Source: Panulirus ornatus
Taxonomy: Eukaryota; Arthropoda; Malacostraca; Decapoda; Palinuridae
Length of the DNA: 64,000 bases
Assembly (NCBI RefSeq): GCF_036320965.1
Contig: NC_092287.1
Coordinates: 12,161,797-12,225,796 of the forward strand
Direction: 5' to 3'
The notes beneath the pieces were generated by a model. That model did not search any database and was not told where the DNA came from. It worked only from the letters and a program-made list of their open reading frames with translations. The position numbers and the translations under genes are program-made. This document shows positions 52,030-63,362 of the stretch, piece by piece. Position 1 is the stretch's first letter; the number at the start of each line of letters is the position of its first letter.

Positions 52030-52228
52030 CAACAAAATCCTTTTCACTCCATCCTTCCACCTCCAGTTTGGTCTCCCGCTTCTCCTTCTTATCTCCACCT
52101 CTGACACATATATCCTCTTTGTCAATGTTTCCTCTCTCATTCTCTCCATGTGACCAAACCATTTCAACACACCCTCTTCTGCTCTCTCAACCACACTCTT
52201 TTTATTACCACACATCTCTCTTACCCTT
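52030..52228 (-). pseudogene. Internal RTE RT fragment
   Basis: About 66 codons: [40 protein letters not shown] and [17 protein letters not shown]. There is no LINE 3' UTR, tail or flanking (AT)n, so it does not look like a direct insertion; it directly adjoins a SINE at 52228. Confidence 0.85.
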
Positions 52229-52330
52229 CCATGTTCCCATTTCATCGGCCAACTTTTACGGGTGGATGAACAGCTAGGTTCACTGAGGACCGACTGCTGC
52301 AACGAGGATTTGAACCCATGCGTTCGACCC
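52228..52330 (-). mobile_element. tRNA-derived SINE family B, minus copy
   Basis: On the minus strand: GGGTTCAAATCCTCG (B box, 52306-52316), then GCAGCAGTCGGTCC, CAGTGAACCTAGCTGTTCAT and GGCCGATGAAATGGGAAC. Body order matches the copy at 5.7 kb. Confidence 0.72.
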
Positions 52331-52335
52331 TTATC

Positions 52336-52525
52336 GTTGAATTTTCATGGATTTGAATCCTAGCCGCGGCAGCCGTTCCACGGTTAGCCCATCTGTTCAT
52401 CCTCTCCTTACAACTAGTCGGTGAAATGGTTTCCTGGCTTAGAATGAGGATAATACATATATATGTAGAGATAATCAGATGGCCTTAATTATGGAGATCA
52501 GTTGCCCGTGCCGTCTCAGACTTCA
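52336..52525 (+). mobile_element. tRNA-derived SINE family B, plus copy
   Basis: Head GGATTTGAATCCTAGCCGC, then GGCAGCCGTTCCACGGTTAG, CCCATCTGTTCATCCTCTCC, TAGTCGGTGAAATGG and TGGCTTAGAATGAGG, a very short AT tract, and the TCAGTTGCCCGTG segment also seen after the copy at 5.7 kb. It is head-to-head with the minus copy. Confidence 0.72.
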
Positions 52526-54417
52526 CAGGTAGATCAGCCGTGTTGAAGGCATGATAGATGATGGGGGTGAAGAAAGCATACGCCCCCGTTGTTGAGAGCG
52601 CTAAGACAGGTACATAGGAGTTAAATGGGAAGGACAGTAATTCAATTGTGCCGGGAGGGAGTTGAAATCACAATCCTCATGGAGACCAAGATCTTAGATA
52701 TCTATAACTATCACGCAAACTATAACCGTACGCTGTCCACAGTCACTATTACGTCATGCAGTTGACTCCTTTCATATACTAATTACACTATAAGAGTTCC
52801 TCTGCACACCATTCTTGAGCGTCTTCGCTGAAATTTCATGTTGTGGCCTCTGGTTCCACTCTCCTTACATCTTGTGAAGATCTGCCCACTATAAACAATC
52901 TGAGCACTGAAATCCTATTATCGCATCACCATTTTCAGGGGGCTGAAGAAATAATGATTCAATAACACGTTCCTTTTAGGTCGATTAGACGAACGATCTA
53001 GTTACACTTACTGTTGCCTATCTACAGGGTCACGTATAACAGATACTAAAAAGCCTTTAGATGTTTATTTCGGGATCATTTCATTGTCTACACTGAAAAT
53101 ACTAAGAATTGCCCCAAGGTTGATGTAAACAAAATCCGCTCTTGAAAGGTGCAATTATCTTGGATAATGAAGATAGATATCCGTCACCTTTAGGGTTCCT
53201 CCCCTTCCTCTAGTGCATTGGGATTGGTGCTGCTCTGCTTCCCTGTGATGAATTACTGATGTGTAGAGGGGCTTGTCTCCTCACAACGTCCAGGTGACGG
53301 ATTAATGATTCGCTTTTCTTCCCACATCCGATATGTGGCACTATTATGTGAAGGAGCCTCTTTTCTCTTCTTTCTTTTGCCTATGATGACTTTCTCAGTA
53401 GCTGACTCTCCCTCGAAAACCTTGTGGTTTATCAATGGCAGAGGGAATTCTCAGACTGGTTCGGGGGAACTAGTAGATGTGATATACTATAAACATCAGT
53501 CTTCTCATGGTACGCTCTGCCACATCTCTCTCAACACACACTATATTATTGTAGGTGATGCATACTCATTTTCCTGTGTAGCTCTTTAGCTCAATTGTGG
53601 TGACAGAGAGGCGGATGATATGTCTGCCCTTATGTTCGTCTCAAGTGAGGATTGTCATCCTTTGGCTGTCACTGTTCGAATCATCGTTCGATTGACGACA
53701 TCGAAGAATTGAAATGTAAAGTTGGGAGTCATATCGTTCTTGCTCCGCTGTTTGAATCTCCTGATGTTGTTTCGGAAACTCCTTAAGAGGTAGCTATAAT
53801 CATTCCCGTGAAAGATATGATTGGGAAATGTAATTAGTTAATATATATGATGCGATATAGAACATCATTGAGCTTATAATGAGACACCAAGTCAAAAAAT
53901 GGTAGAGGGATAAGTGCTCTCACAGGCCACCAGTGTAACGCCTCCGCGCCATTCCGGACCTAAAGCAACGTTCATTTAGATCAGTTCCTGTTTAGTTCCC
54001 ATTTTTCCTCTCTCACGAGCGTAATTAGTTTCCGTGTTGAAGCATCGACAAAGCAGTCAGCTGTGCAGGTCACGTGAGAGTCCCTTTTCGGTAATAGTTT
54101 TTTTTCAATCTTGGACTTGTGGCAACAGCATATAATCAGAATTCATGCCATTATCACCTGCTGATTAATTAGCAGATCTCTTGTTCTATTGTCATATCAG
54201 TTCAAAATAGAAAATAAAATGTGGTTGTCGACAGAAATCGGTGATTGCAATGAACACTCTACCGTCGCTGAAAACATTTATTGTTGAATATAATGGATGT
54301 TGACCGGTAACACGTTCTGAAGCATCAGTCTGCACCATGCACGTCATATATACATGGTAAACATTGTGTATAATGTATGTCTGTACATGACGAGATGTTC
54401 TGCTTCCCCAGCAGGTA
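52526..54417. other. Unique non-coding DNA
   Basis: No gene recognised. Opposed open frames at 53253-53589 have no known motif. Confidence 0.5.
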
Positions 54418-57400
54418 TTATGACAAGATGTCCTCCTGTTCTGTAGCAGTTAATAGGAGAACAATTGCATTCGTGTTCATTAGCAAGTTATAAGACCAGA
54501 TGTTCTCCTGTTCTGTAGCAGTAAATAGGAGAACAATTTCATTCGTGTTCTTCAGCAAGTTATAAGACCACATGTTCTGTACTGTAGCAGTAAATAGGAG
54601 AACAATTGCATTCGTGTTCTTTAGCAAGTTATAAGACAAGATGTTCTCCTGTTCTGTAGCAGTAAATTTGAGAACAATTGCATTCGTGTTCATTAGGAAG
54701 TTATAAGACCAGACATTCTCCTGCTCTGTAGCGTTAAGTAGGAAAACAATTGCAGTCGTGTTCTTCAGCAAGTTATAAGACCAGATGTTCTCCTGTTCTG
54801 TAGCAGTAAATAGGAGAACAATTGCATTCGTGTTCTTCAGCAAGTTATTAGACCAGATGTTCTCCTGTTCTGTTGCAGTAAATAGGAGAACAATTGCATT
54901 CGTGTTCTTCAGCAAGTTATAAGACCAGATGTTCTCCTGTTCCGTAGCAGTAAATAGGAGAACAATTGCATTCGTGTTCTTCAGCAAGCTATAAGACCAG
55001 ATGTTCTCCTGCTCTGTAGCAGTAAATAGGAGAACAATTGCATTCGTGTTCATTAGCAAGTTATAAGACCAGATGTTCTCCTGTTCTGTAGCAGTAAATA
55101 GGAGAACAATTGCATTCGTGTTCTTTAGCAAGTTATAAGACCAGATGTTCTCTGTTCTGTAGCAGTTAATAGGAGAACAATTGCATTCGTGTTCTTTAGC
55201 AAGTTATAAGACCAGATGTTCTCTGTTCTGTAGCAGTAAATTGGAGAACAATTGCATTCGTGTTCATTAGCAAGTTATAAGACCAGATGTTCTCTGTTCT
55301 GTAGCAGTAAATAGGAGAACAATTTCATTCGTGTTCTTCAGCAAGTTATTAGACCAGATGTTCTCCTGTTCTGTAGCAGTTAATAGGAGAACAATTGCAT
55401 TCGTGTTCATTAGGAAGTTATAAGACCAGATGTTCTCTGTTCTGTAGCAGTAAATAGGAGAACAATTGCATTCGTGTTCATTAGGAAGTTATAAGACCAG
55501 ATGTTCTCCTGTTCTGTAGCAGTTAATAGGAGAACAATTGCATTCGTGTTCTTCAGCAAGTTATTAGACCAGATGTTCTCCTGTTCTGTAGCAGTAAATA
55601 GGAGAACAATTGCATTCGTGTTCATTAGCAAGTTATAAGACCAGATGTTCTCTGTTCTGTAGCAGTAAATAGGAGAACAATTGCATTCGTGTTCATTAGC
55701 AAGTTATAAGACCAGATGTTCTCCTGTTCTGTAGCAGTTAATAGGAGAACAATTGCATTCGTGTTCATTAGCAAGTTATAAGACCAGATGTTCTCCTGTT
55801 CTGTAGCAGTAAATAGGAGAACAATTGCATTCGTGTTCTTCAGCAAGTTATTAGACCAGATGTTCTCTGTTCTGTAGCAGTAAATAGGAGAACAATTGCA
55901 TTCGTGTTCATTAGCAAGTTATAAGACCAGATGTTCTCTGTTCTGTAGCAGTAAATAGGAGAACAATTGCATTCGTGTTCATTAGGAAGTTATAAGACCA
56001 GATGTTCTCTGTTCTGTAGCAGTAAATAGGAGAACAATTGCATTCGTGTTCTTCAGCAAGTTATAAGACCAGATGTTCTCCTGTTCTGTAGCAGTAAGTA
56101 GGAAAACAATTGCAGTCGTGTTCTTCAGCAAGTTATAAGACCAGATGTTCTCCTGTTCTGTAGCAGTTAATAGGAGAACAATTGCATTCGTGTTCATTAG
56201 CAAGTTATAAGACCAGATGTTCTCTGTTCTGTAGCAGTTAATAGGAGAACAATTTCATTCGTGTTCTTCAGCAAGTTATTAGACCAGATGTTCTCTGTTC
56301 TGTAGCAGTAAATAGGAGAACAATTGCATTCGTGTTCATTAGCAAGTTATAAGACCAGATGTTCTCTGTTCTGTAGCAGTAAATAGGAGAACAATTGCAT
56401 TCGTGTTCATTAGGAAGTTATAAGACCAGATGTTCTCCTGTTCTGTAGCAGTTAATAGGAGAACAATTTCATTCGTGTTCTTCAGCAAGTTATAAGACCA
56501 GATGTTCTCTGTTCTGTAGCAGTAAATAGGAGAACAATTTCATTCGTGTTCTTCAGCAAGTTATTAGACCAGATGTTCTCCTGTTCTGTAGCAGTTAATA
56601 GGAGAACAATTGCATTCGTGTTCATTAGCAAGTTATAAGACCAGATGTTCTCTGTTCTGTAGCAGTAAATAGGAGAACAATTTCATTCGTGTTCTTCAGC
56701 AAGTTATAAGACCAGATGTTCTCCTGTTCTGTAGCAGTTAATAGGAGAACAATTGCATTCGTGTTCATTAGCAAGTTATAAGACCAGATGTTCTCCTGTT
56801 CTGTAGCAGTTAATAGGAGAACAATTGCATTCGTGTTCATTAGCAAGTTATAAGACCAGATGTTCTCCTGTTCTGTAGCAGTAAATAGGAGAACAATTGC
56901 ATTCGTGTTCTTCAGCAAGTTATTAGACCAGATGTTCTCCTGTTCTGTAGCAGTAAATAGGAGAACAATTGCATTCGTGTTCTTCAGCAAGTTATAAGAC
57001 CAGATGTTCTCCTGTTCTGTAGCAGTTAATAGGAGAACAATTGCATTCGTGTTCTTCAGCAAGTTATTAGACCAGATGTTCTCCTGTTCTGTAGCAGTTA
57101 ATAGGAGAACAATTGCATTCGTGTTCTTCAGCAAGTTATAAGACCAGATGTTCTCTGTTCTGTAGCAGTTAATAGGAGAACAATTGCATTCGTGTTCATT
57201 AGCAAGTTATAAGACCAATGTTCTCCTGTTCTGTAGCAGTAAATAGGAGAACAATTGCATTCGTGTTCTTCAGCAAGTTATAAGACCAATGTTCTCCTGT
57301 TCTGTAGCAGTTAATAGGAGAACAATTGCATTCGTGTTCATTAGGAAGTTATAAGACCAGATGTTCTCCTGTTCTGTAGCAGTAAATTGGAGAACAATTG

Positions 57401-58188
57401 CATTCGTGTTCTTCAGCAAGTTATTAGACCAGATGTTCTCCTGTTCTGTAGCAGTAAATTGGAGAACAATTGCATTCGTGTTCTTCAGCAAGTTATAAGA
57501 CCAGATGTTCTCTGTTCTGTAGCAGTTAATAGGAGAACAATTGCATTCGTGTTCTTCAGCAAGTTATAAGACCAGATGTTCTCTGTTCTGTAGCAGTAAA
57601 TAGGAGAACAATTGCATTCGTGTTCTTTAGCAAGTTATAAGACCAGATGTTCTCCTGTTCTGTAGCAGTAAATTGGAGAACAATTGCATTCGTGTTCATT
57701 AGCAAGTTATAAGACCAATGTTCTCCTGTTCTGTAGCAGTTAATAGGAGAACAATTGCATTCGTGTTCATTAGCAAGTTATAAGACCAGATGTTCTCTGT
57801 TCTGTAGCAGTAAATAGGAGAACAATTGCATTCGTGTTCTTCAGCAAGTTATTAGACCAGATGTTCTCCTGTTCTGTAGCAGTTAATAGGAGAACAATTG
57901 CATTCGTGTTCTTCAGCAAGTTATTAGACCAGATGTTCTCTGTTCTGTAGCAGTAAATAGGAGAACAATTGCATTCGTGTTCTTCAGCAAGTTATTAGAC
58001 CAGATGTTCTCTGTTCTGTAGCAGTAAATTGGAGAACAATTGCATTCGTGTTCTTCAGCAAGTTATTAGACCAGATGTTCTCTGTTCTGTAGCAGTAAAT
58101 AGGAGAACAATTGCATTCGTGTTCTTCAGCAAGTTATTAGACCAGATGTTCTCTGTTCTGTAGCAGTAAATTGGAGAAATGAAGATAT
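54418..58188. repeat. 71/72-bp minisatellite, about 52 tandem units
   Basis: Consensus order: TGTTCTCCTGTTCTGTAGCA, GTAAATAGGAGAACAATTGC, ATTCGTGTTCTTCAGCAAGT, TATAAGACCAGA. Two lengths alternate: 72 bp (TTCTCCTG) and 71 bp (TTCTCTG, one C lost). Further variants are TTAATAGG, TAAATTGG, TTCATTAGC, TTCATTAGG and TTATTAG. In 72-bp units TGTTCTCCT and AGGAGAACA form a perfect 9-bp inverted repeat around 17 bases; the 71-bp form breaks it. Runs of 72-bp units give open frames (for example 54418-55131, minus) of 24-residue repeats. These are by-products. Confidence 0.97.
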
Positions 58189-58194
58189 TTATGT

Positions 58195-58330
58195 ATTATA
58201 CACCCCAGCCAGGTGCTACCGGACTCCGCCCACTCGAGGTTACACCGTGAATGGAAAGGTCACTTTTGGTGAGGCTGTAAGATGGGGAGAACAGTCTCGT
58301 CAAAGAAAGTCTGACACCAAAGGTTTCTAC
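58195..58330 (-). repeat. Dispersed repeat C, copy 3 (reversed)
   Basis: Plus strand reads AGGTGCTACCGGACTCCGCC, then TGAGGCTGTAAGATGGGGAG, the reverse complement of the order at 51846-51955. It sits immediately beyond the end of the minisatellite. Confidence 0.65.
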
Positions 58331-60240
58331 ATATCCCTGCTAATGGAAGTAGCGCAACCTTAGCTTTAGAAAGGTCATAGGTAAAACCAGATTACACACA
58401 CATGAATCACCCGCCCACATGTGACTCCTGGACGGCCCACAGCCAACCCACGACGATCACAATACAAACAAACTTTAGTTTCATTCTGGAGGAGTTTCCA
58501 ACCCTTTAACCTGGAACCCAAATGTTCGGTTTCCTTCTTAGACAAACTTAAATCGCGGACGAGATCAGTAAGATTTCTATGACTTAGTAAATGGGGTTCA
58601 CTTGAAGAATAGCTTCAAATGTTGGATCCATATTGTCCTCTACTTGGTCTACTTTCTTATCACTAGATTCATCTTCACTCAGTGTCATGTTTCTTGGAGG
58701 CTCTGGCACAGGTAATTTCTGACTGTGAGGTACTGGCCTCATAGCAGATGGTAAATTAGGATATTTAACAGTATGTTTAGATTTTGATGTTATACCATTT
58801 ATATTTGTCAGGCAAAGGCATCAAACCGTAGCGTGATAATTGGGTTCTCTCCAAACCATAGGAATGACTGAAGGCATATGATGTGAATGTTTTGCCCATG
58901 TTGTGAGAAGCCTGACACATGTGACACAACAAAAATGGTGGAAAGGGGCCAACTTTTATCCTGGTCACCCACTTTACAATCATAGCAATGCTCATAGTAT
59001 TTTCTAATGAGGTATGTGAAAGAACATTTTATGCGATATGAATATTAATTCACCGTAGATGTAGCTGAAAGAATTTGAACTATTTACAGTTTCTCGGCAT
59101 TATAATGGTGGATGGGGTATCAGCGCAGAGTGGAAAACACAATGTTTTACACAATGAGCTCTAGCCTGCAACTGACAGAGAACTGCTACAAAGGAGTGGG
59201 CATTGTTTGAATGCCACAACATTTCCAGTCGTGTTTCTGCAGGCCCCTGGTGACTCATTCATCTAAGCTTATGCTTTCAAAAAGAAGCAATTGCACCTCA
59301 CAAACCATGAAAGTTTCTGTCTTTGTTCAATGTTTTGTTTCAAATGCTCCGTAGAGCACTGGTACATATATACTGAACGTGATAGTATGCGAGTATGCTG
59401 GAAAAAAGAACTGCGGGTGATATAGAAACTGAGAAACATATTTGGATTCAGAGTGCAGCAAAAATACACAAGAAATAGATATGCTTTTTCCCCATGGGAC
59501 AAAATCTTTGTTGACTATTGGAATTGTATACCCTCCACCCCTTCCTGCAACCACTGTGATCATGGAATGTCACCTGGTCTTAATACCACTGCGATGATAC
59601 CGTTATCCCACTACATCACTATACTACCACAATAAAAATTGTTTGCCTTCTAACACTTAATACTACCACTGCGATTACAGGATGTCCCCGTGTCATCTTA
59701 CTACCTCTACAGTAATTGTCTGTCCTCCACTACATCAAAATATCATTTTAGACTAAATGAAGAAATATACAACTTCACTGGTTAAAATTAATTTCATTCG
59801 TTCTTTCCAATAGAATTTCTGTGTCAGCATATACCCTCCATACTTCATGACACCACTCCCTAGCTATTTTCCTGCCATGCTGATGTACTACAAGGAGTCT
59901 TGCGTGGGTGGGGAGAAGCCTTCTGTTTTACTGTCTTGTCTCCATTGATGTACATAATGAGTGTGGGATCGTACTACTGTCTTCCAGCAGATAACCTCGT
60001 CATGGACTATCAGATCACCTGGTACTTTTCCTTTCCATTGTCTGCTATGTATTACGAGAACAGAATGTCCCACACCCCCACCATCTCATTTTCCCTGGGG
60101 GTCATACCATACTATCTTGCGCTCTTCCTCACACCACTTATATCCCTGCCTTCCTCTGATACCAGAGCAGTTATATGTTCTTACCTTCGTTGTACCGTCA
60201 TCCAGATGCAAATATTGTTGGTGTGGTTATATAAGGGTAA
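58331..60240. other. Unique DNA, weakly repetitive at 59520-60130
   Basis: 59520-60130 has loosely repeated ACCACTGCGAT, CATCACTAT and TGTCC words suggesting a very old minisatellite. No gene recognised; the overlapping open frames at 59900-60362 have low-information translations. Confidence 0.45.
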
Positions 60241-60242
60241 AG

Positions 60243-60405
60243 TGGTGTGCACAGTACTATCGTAAAGGTAATGAGACGAGGTGTGGATCATACTATTATC
60301 GTAGTTACAGGAAGATGAGATGGGACACATACCATTATCGTCCTGGTGATAAAATACGGTAGAGGACATACTCTTACCATACTGGTAATAAGGTGAGGGA
60401 AGGAG
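60243..60405. repeat. Degenerate 40-41-bp minisatellite, 4 units
   Basis: Units contain GGACATACCATTATCGTA-like sequence followed by GTTA/GGTAATAAGRTGAGG, directly upstream of (AT)n. Confidence 0.7.
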
Positions 60406-60413
60406 GCGTGTTA

Positions 60414-60415
60414 TA

Positions 60416-60496
<81 letters not shown>

Positions 60497-60499
60497 TAT
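60414..60499. repeat. (AT)n tract
   Basis: About 80 bp flanking the LINE tail at 60500. Confidence 0.97.
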
Positions 60500-61530
60500 T
60501 ATTTTTTATTTATTATACTTTGTCGCTGTCTCCCGCGTTTGCGAGGTAGCGCAAGGAAACAGACGAAAGAAATGGCCCAACCCCCCCCCCCCATACACAT
60601 GTATATACATACGTCCACACACGCAAATATACATACCTACACAGCTTTCCATGGTTTACCCCAGACGCTTCACATGCCCTGGTTCAATCCATTGACAGCA
60701 CGTCTACCCCGGTATACCCCACATCGTTCCAATTCACCCGATTCCTTGCACGCCTTTCACCCTCCTGCATGTTCAGGCCCCGATCACTCAAAATCTTTTT
60801 CACTCCATCTTTCCACCTCCAATTTGGTCTCCCACTTCTCCTCGTTCCCTCCACCTCTGACACATATATCCTCTTTGTCAATCTTTCCTCGCTCATTCTC
60901 TCCATGTGACCAAACCATTTCAAATCACCCTCTTCTGCTCTCTCAATCACACTCTTTTTATTATCACACATCTCTCTTACCCTATTATTACTTACTCGAT
61001 CAAAACACATCACACCACATATTGTCCTCAAACATCTCATTTCCAGCACATTCACTCTCCTCCGCACTACTCTATCCATAGCCCACGCCTCGCAACCATA
61101 CAACATTGTCGGAGCCACTATTCCTTCAAACATACCCATTTTTGCTTTCCAAGATAACGTTCTCGCCTTCCACACATTCTTCAACGCTCCCAGAATTTTC
61201 GCTCCCTCCCCCACCCTATGATTCACTTCCGCTTCTATGGTTCCATCCGCTGCCAAATCCACTCCCAGATATCTAAAACACTTCACTTCCTCCAGTTTTT
61301 CTCCATTCAAACTTACCTCCCAATTGTCTTGATCCTCAACCCTACTCTACCTAATAACCTTACTCTTATTCACATTTACTCTCAACTTTCTTCTTTCACA
61401 CACTTAACCAAACTCAGTCACCAGCTTCTGCAGTTTCTCACATGAATCAGCCACCAGCGCTGTATCATCAGCGAACAACAACTGACTCACTTCCCAAGCT
61501 ATCTCATCCACAACAGACTGCATACTTGTG
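60500..61530 (-). mobile_element. RTE LINE, 5'-truncated, short 3' UTR type
   Basis: Tail (60510-60560) without a long A-run, short 3' UTR, and RT C-terminus open over 60684-61310 ([45 protein letters not shown]). Beyond 61310 stops appear (QDN-stop in place of QVNWEV). FADD codons remain near 61470. It ends at SMQSVVDE (61530) in a palindromic junction with another copy. Confidence 0.88.
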
Positions 61531-63035
61531 GGTAGGTTAGGCCATTCTTTCGTCTGTTTCCTTGCGCTACCTCGCTAACGAAAGAATGGCCCAACCCATC
61601 CACATACACATGTATATATATGCACGTCCACACACACACACATATACATACCTATACATCTCAACGTATACATATATATACACATACAGACATATACATA
61701 TATACACATGTACATAATTCATCCTGTCTGCCCATATTCAATCCCGTCGCCACCCTGCCACACATGAAAATGAAAACACCTCCCACCGCATGTGCGCGAG
61801 GTAGCGCTAGGAAAAGACAACAAAGGCCACATTTGTTCACACTCAGTCTCTAGCTATCATGCGTAATGCACCGAAACCACAGCTCACTTTCCACATCCAG
61901 GCCCCATAAACTTTACCTGGTTTACCCAAGAAGCTTCACAATCCCTGCTTCAATCCATTGACAGCACGTCGACCCCGGTATACCACATCGTTCCAATTCA
62001 CTCTATTCCTTGCACGCCTCTTCCCCCACCCTATGATTCACTTTCGCTTCCATGGTTCCATCCGCTGCCAAATCCACTCCCAAATACCTAAAACGCTTCA
62101 TTTCCTCAAGTTTTTCTCAATTCAAACTTACCTACCAATTGACTTGGCCCTCAACCCTACAGCACCAAATAACCTTGCATCTATTCACATTTACTCTCAG
62201 ATTTCTTCTTTCACACACTTTACCAAACTCAGTTACCAGCTTCTGTAGTGTCCTACCCGAATCAGCCACTAGCTCTGTATCATCAGCGAATAACAACTGA
62301 CTCGCTTCCCAAGCTCTCTCATCCACAACAGACTGCATACTTGCCCCTCTTTCCAAAACTCTTGCATCCACCTCCCTAACAACGCCATCCATAAACAAAT
62401 CAAACAACCATGGAGACATCACGCACCCTTGCCGCAGACCAAAATTTACTAAGAACCAATCGCTTTCCTCTCTTCCTACACGTACACATGCCTTATGTCC
62501 TAGATAAATACTTCTCACTGCTTCTAACAACCTGCCTCCCACACCATATATTCTTAATATCTTCCAAAGAGCATATCTATCAACTCTATCATATGCCTTC
62601 TTTAGATCCATAAATGCCACATACAGATCCATTTGCTTTTCTAAGTATTTCTCATATACATTCTTCAAAGAAAACACCTGATCCACATCTCCTCTACCAC
62701 TTCTGAAACCACACTCCTCTTCCCCAGTCTGATGCTCTGTACATGCCTTCACCCTCTCAAATCAATTCCCTCCCGTATAATTTCTCAGGAATACTCAACA
62801 AGCTTATACCTTTGGAATTTGAGCACTCACTTATATCCACTTTGCCTTTGTCCAATGGCACTATTCAAGCATTCAGCCAATCCTCATGCACCTCACCATG
62901 AGTCATACATACATTAAATAACCTTACCAACCAGTCAACAATACAGTCACCCCCCTTTTTAATAAACTCCACTGCAATACCATCCAAACCCGCTGCCTTG
63001 CCGGCTTTCATCTTCCGCAAAGCTTTTACTACCTC
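61531..63035 (-). mobile_element. RTE LINE, long 3' UTR type, internally deleted
   Basis: A palindromic tail junction (61531-61600) leads into the long 3' UTR (to about 62010). There CTTGCACGCCTC joins directly to TTCCCCCACCCTATGATTCA, deleting the RT C-terminal part (about 430 bp). The rest of the RT runs to 63035, with LLFADDTELVAD (about 62275), motif A as FMDLKKAYDRVDR (about 62600), CGFRSGRGD, and KMKAGKAAGLDGIAVEF at its start. Confidence 0.88.
62132..62752 (-). pseudogene. RTE reverse transcriptase with both A and C motifs, C-terminus deleted
   Basis: 206 open codons spanning EECGFRSGRGDVDQVF, FMDLKKAYDRVDRYAL (motif A Asp present), GLRQGCVMSPWLFDLF (motif B region) and FADDTELVADSG (motif C). 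This is the only single open frame here that holds the unmodified aspartates of both motifs. It stops at QVNW near 62132 and the C-terminal region is deleted at about 62012, with frameshifts upstream at about 62755 and 62870. Confidence 0.88.
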
Positions 63036-63061
63036 ATATATGTATATGTATATGAGGAACA

Positions 63062-63362
63062 CAGAATTTGGTGCCTGAGATATTAGGCCTTTTTTTAGGT
63101 AGATTTGGGTCGCTGATTCTAGATATGCCATCAGTTTTTGTTCTAACAGCTCTGGTTATCAAGATATGATATATACCTAATTGCTATGCATACTACCGAT
63201 CATGTACAACGATTGATGGCTACAAATCATTATTGTAGCATTTTGATAAAAAAGAAATGGCTTCACACAAGTAGAATTTTTATATCATGATTGAATTACA
63301 TCTATAAAATCAGATAATGGGGAAACAAATAGAAAGTTATATATCATTAGTACAATGCTCAT
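63062..63362. other. Non-coding flank of the edge gene
   Basis: A/T-rich. It could be 3' flanking sequence of the family at 63363-64000, but no signal was identified. Confidence 0.4.

Noticed and set aside
54418..55131. 237-codon open frame of 24-residue repeats
   Set aside because: By-product of consecutive 72-bp minisatellite units; the frame is lost wherever 71-bp units occur.
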